A stretch of DNA of 64,000 nucleotides from Trichoplax sp. H2 (lineage: Eukaryota > Placozoa > Uniplacotomia > Trichoplacea). The translations under genes and the position numbers were made by a program. A model generated the notes under the pieces. That model made no database searches. It saw only the letters and a program-made list of their open reading frames with translations, and was not told the DNA's origin. Positions 48,064 to 58,670 of the stretch are shown here, piece by piece. The stretch spans positions 1-64,000 of the forward strand of contig NOWV01000160.1 in NCBI GenBank assembly GCA_003344405.1, written 5' to 3'. Position 1 is the first letter of the stretch, and the number at the start of each line of letters is the position of its first letter.

Positions 48064-50173
48064 ACACACAGATATGCTAGATATGGCTAGAATAGGAAAA
48101 CCCTACATACATCTAGAGTTGGCAACTATCAAGATTGAAACATCCGGTATTATTTTAAACTAGTTTGGGTAAGCATTTTGAGAATCTATTCAACAGGTCA
48201 ATGTTCGCGTTTGCGGTCTTGTACAAATTACATTATATCCCCAAATATATCGAATACTTCAATTATTGTACGAAAGTGGATAAATTGTATGTGAGATTGT
48301 AAAATTGAAGAAGTATCTATTTGCACAAGTAGATTATAGTACGTATTGTACCAAAACTATTGAGATGTTTACATATATTAAGATGCCGAGATATAAATAT
48401 TGATAGAAGTTAGCTTAGTGATAGTCATTGATAATAGTTAGATGAGCCCAACTTATGCAATGAAGTGAAGTTTACAAGAAACTGTAGTTCTTGTTTTAGT
48501 TTCGAAAAGATATTTTATCACAAAGGCATTACCTCATGGCGACACAAAAGATTAATTCTGGATACTACTTAAGGTAGATTTATGTTTTAATATAGCGAAA
48601 GTTAATAAATTACTCACTTACATTATATTAGCTTATAGAGATTGATTTTGATATATTACATGAGCATATTGTCTAAAAATTTGTTTAATTGACATGCAGG
48701 ATTTAAATTATTCTTTAAGCTAATTGTTCAAAAATTAAATTTTAAACATATCGAATGCTGCATAGAAAACCACAGTATTTTCTCTGTACGTATATCAGCG
48801 CCATTTTGGAAAAATCGTGTTTTAGTAAGCATATAAATCGAAAATCTAATCTGTAAAAGCTGATATTTAAAATAAACTAGATCTTTAAAAAAATACGATT
48901 GTTGAATATATTTTGCTATAAAGCTTAGTAATTTTCCTTGATTATTGATTTACTCAGATACAATTACTGAATTCAGCCAGCTATCTAGTCTAAGAATTTT
49001 TGTCCACACAATGATCTCAAAATTGCTAGTAAATATTTCCAAATTAGACACCATAAGAACAAATCACATGTACAATAAAATATCCGGATAGTCTTAAGTC
49101 AATATTAGATTAAGTTATATTTCGTCTTGATAATCTTAAGAATTTAAGATTCTATATTACAAAATAGAAGTGAATTTAAAATAGTATTTCATAAATAAAA
49201 CAGAACGTTACTCCTGCAAGCAAAGATTAACAGTTAGTAATTTAATAGAACGATTTTTCAACTCTAAGCAGACAAGTTCTATAACATTTGCCGTAGTGCT
49301 CCGTCTTATAGTTCCACGGAAATAATCAATAAAGTAGATATTGCACTTGTCCCAGGTGTCCTTCTTTATTCTAACAAATTGCTGCAATTGACTTCGAATT
49401 TCGGACGAATTGTAAACTAACGAAAATTTATCTTTTATTGTAAGACCTCTATGGAACTGAAGTAAATCTCTAACTGAATTATTTATGTAGTAATTTCGGC
49501 TAATTACAGCAGTAATTTGAAAGGATCACAGATTGATCTAGATTTTTTTCGATCTTACGTAAGTAATTTCATGATAGTAGATACGATAAAACAGTTTACT
49601 TACATTATTTGTAATGTCATAAAACGCTGCATCTGATAACTATATAAAATTTTTTACGTTTAATGACTAGTGAAATGGAGCATTTTTATAAGCTACGATT
49701 ACTACTATTAAACAGCAAAGGCTATCAGTATATTTTAAATCTTTGCTACTGTCAATTGAAATACCTATCCATTATGATGTTTTAGGAGTTTGAGAGTTCG
49801 GCATTAGTGGCAATAAAGTACAATGGAATAGTTAACGGAAGAGTAATATTTATTGAGCTAGTGTAACAGAATAACCGACTAAATTTATCGTACGAGTAAC
49901 GATATGACTAATCGAATAACTATAGTAGCGGGAAATAGGTAAAGCGTGCAAGCTTACCGAATAACTACCAGAACTAACTAACGAGATAGGCGACAGAAGA
50001 TAGCTTTTATAATGTCAGGAGCACAGCAGGAGGAGATTATTTATAAGCCTGAATGATTCATGAAAACAGGTTTCTTCTATTTTAAGCTAGTGCTACGCTA
50101 CAAATTAGCTAGCGCACAAGGTTTTTCAACAGCGTAAATTGTTAAATATAGATCATACATATTTCGAGTTATG
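48064..50173. other. Intergenic, nothing recognised
   Basis: Two kilobases of AT-rich sequence with no gene that I can support. 49,850-50,060 is less AT-rich and repeat-like but matches nothing else in the window. Confidence 0.4.
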
Positions 50174-50560
50174 TTACTATCTTAGGGTAAGATTCCAGTC
50201 TAGGTAACGCTAATACGTTTACTAGAAATAGGCTACACCATATTTAGAAGTAAACACTACATCCTTGGATACTTCCATGTAGATATAAAAATTGAAATTT
50301 AACGCAGTGAAAGATCCTATCTCTCCAGAAAATCACAGTCTGTTTTATTGTTGGCGAGGCTTTGACTTACATAGTATCTAATATTTAAAACAGTTTAACT
50401 GTACGAGTTTTTTCGTCTCTTGCAACTTACAAAGTTAAAGTAGTATAGAGTCTCTACTTCTGAAAATTAGCTACAACACTATCCTATCGAGTTTTTACCG
50501 TGTTTGTATTAAACTAATCAATTCCTAATTTAACTGTTATATTGCAATTACACTATCAAT
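50174..50560 (+). repeat. Distant relative of the R7 LTR-like repeat
   Basis: A TGTTACTATC start, a CCAGAAAATCACAGTCT segment and a GTTGGCGAGGC...TTACATAG segment occur in the same order as AGAAAATCACGATCT and GTCGGCGAA...TTATATAAG in the copies at 4,255 and 8,193. Similarity is low and both ends are uncertain. Confidence 0.35.
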
Positions 50561-52617
50561 CAAGATTTTTCGTCTACCTTCGATCTAAAATCTGATGAAG
50601 AAGCGAAATAAAACTGAAAACTTTAAGAAATTTTCTTTGTTGGGTTTTGCATGTGTAAATTTTATCGTTTACGCCGCATTTACCCATACATTCTTAGCTG
50701 GCAAACGACTATTACTGTAAACACTATCTAATAACAGTTATAGTTGCACACAAGATATAACCTGCCTCTGATTACACAAAATTCCTGCATTTTGCCTTAT
50801 TACACAGCATTAAACAGAAAAAAATCGCGTTTTAAAGAGAAACGTAAGACCTTCAAAAAAGTCATTCCTGCAGGAAGTTATTGTTCAATATCATAAGTTA
50901 TAAGTATTTTCTAGGATGCTACACAAAAATTCTGAAAGATTACGTCTATCTCAATATGCTATATTTCGCCTAGTAACGCTAATGCTGAAAGCAAGTTTCT
51001 TCTCATATTTGTAGTAATACAATAAATAAATAGAATTGGCTATAGACTTTTTTGTAATGTTTCAGACATCAAAATATATAAGTGAATATTATAAGAAATA
51101 CGTAGTATTCTTCTAGCCTAATACAATGACATTCTGCAGAAAGAAGGTATATTGTATATTGTATAATACCATCAAAACGTTGCTACTAGTAAGAAAGTAG
51201 CAATATTAAATCAGTATTTTTATAATTAGAGGATCAAAATTTGATTTTATCCCGATAGTTATCAAAAACGCTGTATGAAGCTTGAAGGTGGTTTTCGCAA
51301 ACATAATGCTGATAAATTCAGACTTGCCGAAGCATGAGATGAATGGTAATAATTTATTTCCTTTTTTCTCGGCACTATCTAAATTTTAACCCGATACAAG
51401 GAGATAATGCAAATAAGAAAAATTAATTAAACTAATTGCATTGTGATTTTTCAGCATTTACAGCCACAATAGAGTGCTTATTTTGGTTAATAGTCGCCGA
51501 CTCGAAAATTATTACGGGTACGCAAAACTCACCTACAGTATCATAGAGTTTGAGATTTTAGATAGAGTGGTAATTTTATACCGTATTTAATTACATCAGT
51601 TAAATATACATGATAGTAGATATTTCAAGTTTTTATCGTTAAAAATATTTGTAAGAGCTTATTTAAACATTAAAATTAATTTGTATCCTTTTTTAAATAT
51701 AAGAGGTAAGTTTTATGTTACGTCCAGCTATAATAGTAGTCAAAATCATTTATTACCCGCTACACAGGGATATGGTACGTTAATACTGCTGATATTTTAA
51801 ATATCGCGTCTTGTTAACATATTCTTAGCAGAAAAGCTTCTATTCATTAACTATTATAGGGCCTTGTAAGACAGTATAGTATTGTTTTCTAAGTCGATGA
51901 TATAGTTAGTAATGTCTACCGTTGTTAGTGTTCAACGTGTGATAAAAATTCCGTTAGACGATTAAGTATTAAATATCGCTAGCTTCGTATCTGTATCTTT
52001 TTGAAGAGGAATGCTACAGTGCACACACTAGAGCTTTCACATGAAAATTGTAGACTATCTGGTATTTGAGATACTAATGCTGAAATGCGTAGTAAGTAAG
52101 GTACTAAGATTGTTAACGAGGAAAATTATATAAGCGAGTAGTTTAGTACAGTAAAACAGTTCTTTCTCGTTAGAGTTCTTCAGCTGATCGATTACATTGT
52201 ATCTTTGTAAACGAAATTTTGTTCTATAAATTTTAATTTTCTAACGCCTTGAAGATTCTAGATCTATCAACCTCACAGGCCCAATTCTCTAAGTTAATCC
52301 AAAGTTCACCAAATTATTCCGTGTATAATTTTAATAAAGCGTATATGTATCGTCGTATTAGCCAATTAAAGGACAGCTAAAGGCAAAATTGCTTCATTGC
52401 GAGCAGGAATTACATAACGAGTAAAAGTACTTATATCATTCGATTGTTAGATGCTTTCTTTTGTCAATCCCTTTTATCTTTCTATTACATTATAACCTAG
52501 TAATATATAAGTTATCTAACTGCTTGTAAATTTATATATCAGTATGGTGCTTTACCTAGCATAGCTGCTGAGTATTTATCATTAACAATTGTTGAGATTT
52601 TTAGACAGAGTCCATTG
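50561..52617. other. Intergenic, nothing recognised
   Basis: AT-rich; no coding frame of note and no repeat with a partner in the window. Confidence 0.4.
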
Positions 52618-52622
52618 AGATT

Positions 52623-53058
52623 TGTCACAAACCAGCTTCGTGACAAGAATAACGTAAAATAATTCTCTAAATCTCTTAAAATCTGCGGATTCAGTATCCC
52701 TACTCACAGGAATTTATACGACTCTGATTCTACGTCTAACTCAACTAGACAATTGAGAACTGCTTTATTCAACTATCTGACGGGCTTAAATACCCTTCTA
52801 CAGCAGCTAACATTCATGAGTCATCTTATAAAAATACTTAGGTGAGAACATCTGCTAACTAATTTTTCACAGTCGGACTACAATATGTCCATTTACAGAA
52901 TCACTTCAGTGCACATTACAGCATAGCATTAAATTTACTGTAATGCTTTTATAATTAGAGTAATTCCTATTGTAAGTAACTAGTTGTAATATAATATCAC
53001 TATATTATATTCACAAAATTTAGATAGCTATTTCTTCACGGTATTTCGTACCGTGATA
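52623..53058 (+). mobile_element. Solo LTR, family alpha copy 2, with target duplication
   Basis: 436 bp, from TGTCACAAACCAGC to ACCGTGATA (a decayed GTGACA), with exact AGATT pentamers at 52,618-52,622 and 53,059-53,063. Same length as copy 1 at 20,790. A perfect 7-bp hairpin (CACGGTA, TTTCG, TACCGTG) lies at 53,037-53,055. It stands 106 bp downstream of the receptor stop codon at 53,165. Confidence 0.9.
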
Positions 53059-53164
53059 AGATTATGTACAGAACATAATCAATAGTATATGTGGTCTAAT
53101 ACTATAAAATTTCACATTTAATTATCAATTAGCAGTCAAAGTTTTTCATAAATTTCGTGGCAAC

Positions 53165-54118
53165 TTATCCTTCTATTTCAAAACATTCAGATAGAATTTG
53201 CTGCAGTGCGTGCATATTGCCGAGCAATGCGCGTTTAACAGTATTTATTAAACAACTGTGCAGCAGTGGGTTAAGCATTGGATAAAACAAAGCAATATAG
53301 CGAGTTGCGTCTACAAGATACAGAATCCATTTCTGTCGAAATTGAAAATAAACTGCAAGCAATGGCAAACCGAAAGGAAGAACCATAAGCATGAAAATAG
53401 CAGCCAATATTCCCATACGCATTGCTGCGATATGGGCTTTATTTTTCTTTCGCCGTCTATGTCTTGAAGAGTTACTAGCACTGAAAGAGTTAACTTTAGT
53501 ATATTTTCGCCATATTCTATAATATATTGAAGAATAGAAAACAATAATAGCCGCTGATGGAGTAACGAAAATGCCAATAAAGTAGATATAAAATAAGATT
53601 AGCACTGAATTGGAATCACATTGATTGAGGCAGCAGTTGGGTTGCATCTCTGGCAATAATATTACAGGAATAGCAACAGCAAGATGAGCGAACAGCCAAA
53701 GTAAGACAATTATTATTACCCATCGCTTTTTACCGTAAAATTTCCTGTAATGCCGCGGCCATCTAGTCCGATAATATTGATCAATACAAATTAGAAGCTG
53801 ATGCAAAATATAATTGAGGATGAAAGATGAGCCAATCATCGGTAAGAGTGTGCAATAAGACGACTCATATATATAATTTTTTGTAGAATAAATTGGAAAT
53901 ATGAAAAACATTCCCAATAAAATACCAATCATAAAAGTACTTCCAATTAAAACGTGAAATAAATTGCGAGTAAATTTAGAAATAGCGATACAGATTAATA
54001 AAACTGAATTGCTAATAACAGTAAAAATCCCAATGACGGTCCAGAGTTCTATACTATTATGAAATTGAGAATTAAGACCAGTTTGATTACTGACATTAAC
54101 CAAGTGACTATAATCCAT
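53165..54118 (-). CDS. Divergent class A GPCR lacking DRY arginine and NPxxY tyrosine
   Basis: A 317-residue, uninterrupted seven-helix protein of the array. Predicted helices lie near 24-46, 55-76, 90-112, 132-153, 173-199, 234-258 and 267-290. The TM3 box is D113-Q114-Y115, so Arg 3.50, the residue that contacts the G protein, is Gln. TM7 reads N283-P-L-L-H287, with His for the Tyr. W120-P121 after TM3 is kept. C89 pairs with C162 or C163, and a third ECL2 cysteine is C167. TM6 has P248. Loop 3 is strongly basic (R219 to K227). Sequons lie at N8 and N11. The open frame argues for constraint, yet two activation switches are altered. It may be a non-signalling, decoy or biased receptor, or a gene in early decay. 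Confidence 0.92.
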   Translation of the reverse strand: MDYSHLVNVSNQTGLNSQFHNSIELWTVIGIFTVISNSVLLICIAISKFTRNLFHVLIGSTFMIGILLGMFFIFPIYSTKNYIYESSYCTLLPMIGSSFILNYILHQLLICIDQYYRTRWPRHYRKFYGKKRWVIIIVLLWLFAHLAVAIPVILLPEMQPNCCLNQCDSNSVLILFYIYFIGIFVTPSAAIIVFYSSIYYRIWRKYTKVNSFSASNSSRHRRRKKNKAHIAAMRMGILAAIFMLMVLPFGLPLLAVYFQFRQKWILYLVDATRYIALFYPMLNPLLHSCLINTVKRALLGNMHALQQILSECFEIEG

Positions 54119-56200
54119 TATTTTCCTAGAAAATTCTACATGAGTCTCTAAAAGTTACGAGCCGACTATTTTGGACTGGAAAAGGGTACCGTCCGTACTC
54201 TGACTATATAATTAATTAGAATTAAGCAAACTACATTAGATATGATTCACGTACTTCAAATCTGATAATTTATCGTTCATAGGATATTATTTCTCTTTTA
54301 AATCTACGTAATCATGTCACCATGGGCACAAACTTCACAAAATCGATCGCTAATATGAATAAGAGCTCCTTCATTTAAAGCCTCATTTACAGGATCCTGA
54401 CGTATATTTTACTTTTTAAGTAGACCATAATGTAATTATTCCAGATACGAATAAATTAAAGTTCAACTTTATCAATCATTTTATAATATCATTCAATAAT
54501 AATTTAGTATTTATATAGCGCAAATAGTGATGTAAACTGAAGTAAATTTCTTCGAATAATGTAATTAACCAGCTGGAGGTCAATTCTTTATATTAACAGA
54601 TATTTTGTTGAAACAGCTGAACGCACATATTTCTTCCGTTACTTTAATGCAAGATTATTTGTTGCTGTGGTAAATATCTTGTGCTAATTCAGATGATTGA
54701 AAAAAAACATTTGACTAAAATACTCTACGAATTCTGAAATGGAAATTTCTGAATTATAACATTTTAAATATTTCCTATCCGTCAATTACGTAAATCCTGC
54801 ATCGATTTTTATTTAAGGTCTTTCTGTGCAGGTTAATAATAAGCAGAATAATGATTTATAGCTTCCCGTAGTTATTACAGCTGGAACACTATAAATTTGG
54901 TAAGAGATTATTAATTTGACTAGTAAAACATTTGTTGAATTTTGATAGTTATTTTTAAAATATAGAGAAAAATTAGCCTAAAACTAAGGATAGAAGAAAG
55001 CTAGACATTATTAAAGAGTTACAAAGTGCTAGGAAATAAGGAATATTATACTTGGTGAGAATCAATTTGTATCACCCTATGTTGCCGAATTACTAGATAA
55101 ACATAATCTTGATAAATTAAAACTGCGAAATATCGCTTTTATATGTGTTTTACCCAATAGCTGGATAGAGCTATCATGATAACTATAATAGCAAAATAAC
55201 GTTTCTTTCATTTTTCTTTCAACAATTATAATTATTTTATATTACTGTCACGTAAATAAAAACACTAAGGTAGTATCGCACGTGGATCTCTACAACCTAT
55301 TATCTAATAAACGTTGTTTCATCCGCACATGAATATAGAATGTCTACTTAATGCCTTCAGTTTCTTCATTTCTATAATGTTTCATAGCAAAAACAAACTA
55401 AGGATATCTAGCGAAATAAGTGATTAGACCATCTTATTAATAAAATTTAACTATATTTACATTATAACAACTATTTATGCAATTTCTGGGCAACCATACA
55501 CGTCTATCGCAGCTTGCAATTGATTTTATATGACTTGTTTGTATAATATCTGCTCAGTTAATATCGAGAGTTTCAAATGACTCAGAAATAACTTTGCGAT
55601 TAAAAGTACCGATAATCAATCCTGTAGCTTTAAATGTTATCAGAAATAAAATGTTGCTATCTCTTATGACAATCTATGAGAACATCCTGTGTAATCGTTT
55701 ACTGATGTAATGAATCCATACTCATTGTAAGTATTGCTGATATTAAAACATGAAAGATTCTGAAAGATATAAATACATGAAAGATACTGAAATACTTCGA
55801 AGGAATCTAAGATCATATTGACTGAAAATTAACGCTGGGCCAAATGGAAGTGTAAGAAATCGGTCCTAAAACAATTAATCCTATCTAATTTATCCTTCTT
55901 TTTCAAGTTATTCAAAGCGCTATGAAATCGATATTTTCTTAGTCAGACATTACCATTTATTTCTTAATATTATAATGTTTACTTAGATCAACCGTATATA
56001 ATATACTATCAATAATAAAGATTTTAATTGTTCCATCAATAGTACCAAGCCTTAACTATTTCTAAACGAACATCTTCAACGTAACGAAGATATTTTATCA
56101 ATTACACATATATGATGATACTTCATTTAAATAGTATGCAAAAGTATTACATATGTCTAAAATTATAGCAATCACAACACATTATAATAAAGCTCTGTGT
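54119..56200. other. Intergenic, nothing recognised
   Basis: Upstream of the divergent receptor; AT-rich with no coding frame. A short direct repeat of the word CATGAAAGAT(A/T)CTGAAA occurs around 55,750-55,795. Confidence 0.4.
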
Positions 56201-56204
56201 GTGG

Positions 56205-56340
56205 ATACGCTTGCGCAAAACGATTCGTAATTACTGCGCACAATCAACACCTTACTACGACTGCGTGGTCGTGTATGTCGGCAACGCGCAGAAGCATGAG
56301 ATTGCGTATTCCCCTTTTGGTCAATGCGCAGAATCGTAAA
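56205..56340. promoter_or_regulatory. CpG-rich patch with repeated GCGCA motifs
   Basis: About 130 bp of markedly higher G+C and CpG than anything around it, with four GCGCA words (in CTTGCGCAAAAC, ACTGCGCACAAT, AACGCGCAGAAG and AATGCGCAGAATC). GCGCA is the half-site of NRF-1-type factors, which act at CpG promoters in animals. Both strands also stay open for some 40-50 codons here, an expected side effect of the composition. A promoter is my inference; no transcript start can be seen. Confidence 0.35.
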
Positions 56341-56657
56341 ATTGAGGAAACTTGATCAGTGAGGTTAAGAAAATGAAATAGCAATTTTCGGGTAATTAAT
56401 TTAAGCAAATGAAGCCTGTAATTTTAACTAAAAAAATGATATATGAATTAGTATTATATAATATCACTACTGTACTTATCTTATTAATTTCTAACCTTTA
56501 ATTAAAGAAAGATTGAAATATCAAAATTGCAATTTACGCTTGGAATATCTATAGTAACTGTTATAACGTTCGAGGTGATGACGTTGTTTTTTTATTACTA
56601 TGAACGTAATGGTCGATTCGAGTATCATTACTCATATTGGTTTCGCTATAAATCCTG

Positions 56658-56837
56658 CTATGATGATATTTCGATCTTTAATTCTTTTCTCTCCATAGTA
56701 AAATACATCACTGTACCCACAGCACCCACCCCGGCGATCGCGCTTACTTTTATACTGTTTCTCTTGCACTTGGATTTATGGATGGAAACGACTTGAGTAT
56801 TTGATATACAAGTACAGTATATCTTAAAATACAGTAC
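56658..56837 (-). CDS. Candidate exon with one membrane segment
   Basis: A 59-codon open stretch ending in TAG. After a Cys/Lys-rich lead it encodes a small-residue-rich segment, V-S-A-I-A-G-V-G-A-V-G-T-V, at residues 31-43, then an acidic/basic tail (M-E-R-K-E-L-K). The GCGATCGCCGGGGTGGG core makes it the most G+C-rich coding-like segment nearby. The Gly spacing is typical of a packed transmembrane helix. The opposite strand is also open (89 codons), so the strand is uncertain. No start codon or clear splice sites; no family recognised. Confidence 0.25.
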   Translation of the reverse strand, partial: VLYFKIYCTCISNTQVVSIHKSKCKRNSIKVSAIAGVGAVGTVMYFTMERKELKIEISS

Positions 56838-57756
56838 CTACTATATTAAGTTACATCTACACAACATTAGTTCACGATAGTAATAACAATAGTTATTGCG
56901 ATCTATTTCAGGTATCCAAGTATACGCAGATATTTACATCTACGGTAAAAATATTCCATGACCATGTAAATTAGTTAATCGAATCAGCTACACAATAGTT
57001 ACTTAAAACTGATTGTGAGTACCATACTAATTAGGCATTGTTCGAAAATAGTTTTAAAGTATACCGTACAAACATGACATCGTCAAAGTTTTATTATATT
57101 TCTTTTTCTCTCCGTTCATATGAACGGGGAATTCTCACTAGTCTTGTTAATAAACTCATAAAATTAATCTACAGTAATAAGATAATTGTCATATTATTAC
57201 TTAATGATACAAAATTTAGCTATTATAATAAGGAATTTCTGATCGATTTTTAAATTATTTATTCCATTTATCCTGGTTGATACCCTATTGCCATTTATCA
57301 TTCAACAAATTTTATTAGTACGAATCCAGGTAAATATTGCTTAATTCCATGTTACGAACTTCTTATTTGTGATTTAGGCGATAAAACATTTCACAATTAA
57401 AATTGGGTCCCCTCAAATTCTATATAAATTAGAATTAACGGTAACAGCTGAATTTCTTGTTGAATAGTTAAGAATTAGCAATGGTATGCTCCAGTCTAGC
57501 ATTGCTGCGTGCAATAATCAATCATATCAAGTACAAATGCTATAATTTGACAATATTGAAATTTGAGAATATCAAGATCATGTAGCATGCTACATTTATT
57601 GTTTAAATTTTTATCTCATTAAATGGCTTTATCATGTCCGCGGTTTGGAAAAAATATTGACAAAAATACACTAAAAACACACTCACTTAAATAATTATAC
57701 CCTTTACTTAGAATTAAATTGTAAACAAGGCATTCATGACCTTTATGATAGCTAGC

Positions 57757-57981
57757 CTAGATAAAATACTGAAAGGTGATTTTCACTTGGACTTTGATCC
57801 GCCGCCAAGCCGTTGTTATGTTGATGAATTCATTAATTATTAGATTGTATCTGTCGTCTATATCTCTTATGGTTAAATTAAGTGCAGAAGGATTTATTTT
57901 AATGCTTAGTCCGTTACATATCAAACACGAAAATAGCAAAAAAAATCGACAAAGGATATGAGTTAGATTTATCTTTAGCAT
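57757..57981 (-). CDS. Candidate signal-peptide-bearing exon
   Basis: A 74-codon frame from ATG. It starts M-L-K-I-N-L-T-H, continues with a hydrophobic core R-F-F-L-L-F-S-C-L-I-C (residues 12-22), a plausible signal-peptidase site after N-G-L-S, and then a polar region with sequons at Asn-Leu-Thr and Asn-Ile-Thr. A possible donor (CAA|GTGAAA) falls about 13 codons before the stop. It could be the first exon of a secreted or type I membrane protein. A plus-strand frame overlaps it and is less protein-like. No downstream exon or family was identified. Confidence 0.3.
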   Translation of the reverse strand: MLKINLTHILCRFFLLFSCLICNGLSIKINPSALNLTIRDIDDRYNLIINEFINITTAWRRIKVQVKITFQYFI

Positions 57982-58149
57982 TTGTTATTATATTATAAAC
58001 GTTTAATTAATCATATATACTTTACATTTGTTTACGGTCTTATCTGGACCGCGATCATCTTTCATTAACGTGTCATTATTTAATGGATGTAAAATCATTC
58101 GCACATCAGTTGCAAAATAATCACCAACATTTAATCATAAAAAATATAA

Positions 58150-58371
58150 GTAAAATGTTTCCAAGAACTTGTAAATGTTATACTTTCACTACAAATGTTG
58201 CCATTAAAGTCTAAAAAAATTGCTAAAATGATTAACGATACGAAGATACCCTCCGAAATTGTTGTTAATTTTATTGTAAATAGATACGATTTATATAAAT
58301 TAGGAGCATTGTGCGAGAAATTTTTCGAAAACTGGATATTTTTAGCGAATCCTAGTTTAAGAGATTCTTAA
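58150..58371 (+). CDS. Possible BTB-like C-terminal fragment
   Basis: A 73-codon open stretch ending in TAA, without a start codon. It contains the words V-N-R-Y-D-L-Y-K-L-G-A-L-C-E-K-F-F (residues 43-59). These resemble the end of BTB/POZ domains, where an A-D-K/R-Y-x-L-x-x-L-x-x-x-C-E-x-x-L pattern is usual. The preceding helix-rich Lys/Ile stretch fits only loosely. It may be the last exon or a relic of a BTB protein. On similarity of pattern alone it is tentative. Confidence 0.3.
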   Translation, partial: VKCFQELVNVILSLQMLPLKSKKIAKMINDTKIPSEIVVNFIVNRYDLYKLGALCEKFFENWIFLANPSLRDS

Positions 58372-58670
58372 ATATGATTTTAATAAGCAACTATAGCAGA
58401 GTTTTCTAAGACTGTATTACATTTAATATTATATAATAACGTATAACTACCAAAAAGGTGCGATAGCGGCAGCTAGAGTAGAACATTTAATTAGTGAATT
58501 AAAATAATCATTAAGACTCGATAATTTGCAATATTGCAGCACAAAAAGCGAGAATTCTACATAACAGAAAATTAATATTAGTTTATTTATGCTAATTTTT
58601 ATGATTTAAGTAATCTTTTGACACGAAAATTTTTGCAATTTAAAGTAATTTTTAGTGAGTATCACCGATG

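Noticed and set aside
53258-53577. Two frames overlapping the divergent receptor (plus-strand 53,258-53,467 and minus-strand 53,311-53,577)
   Set aside because: Shadows of the real receptor frame in other registers.
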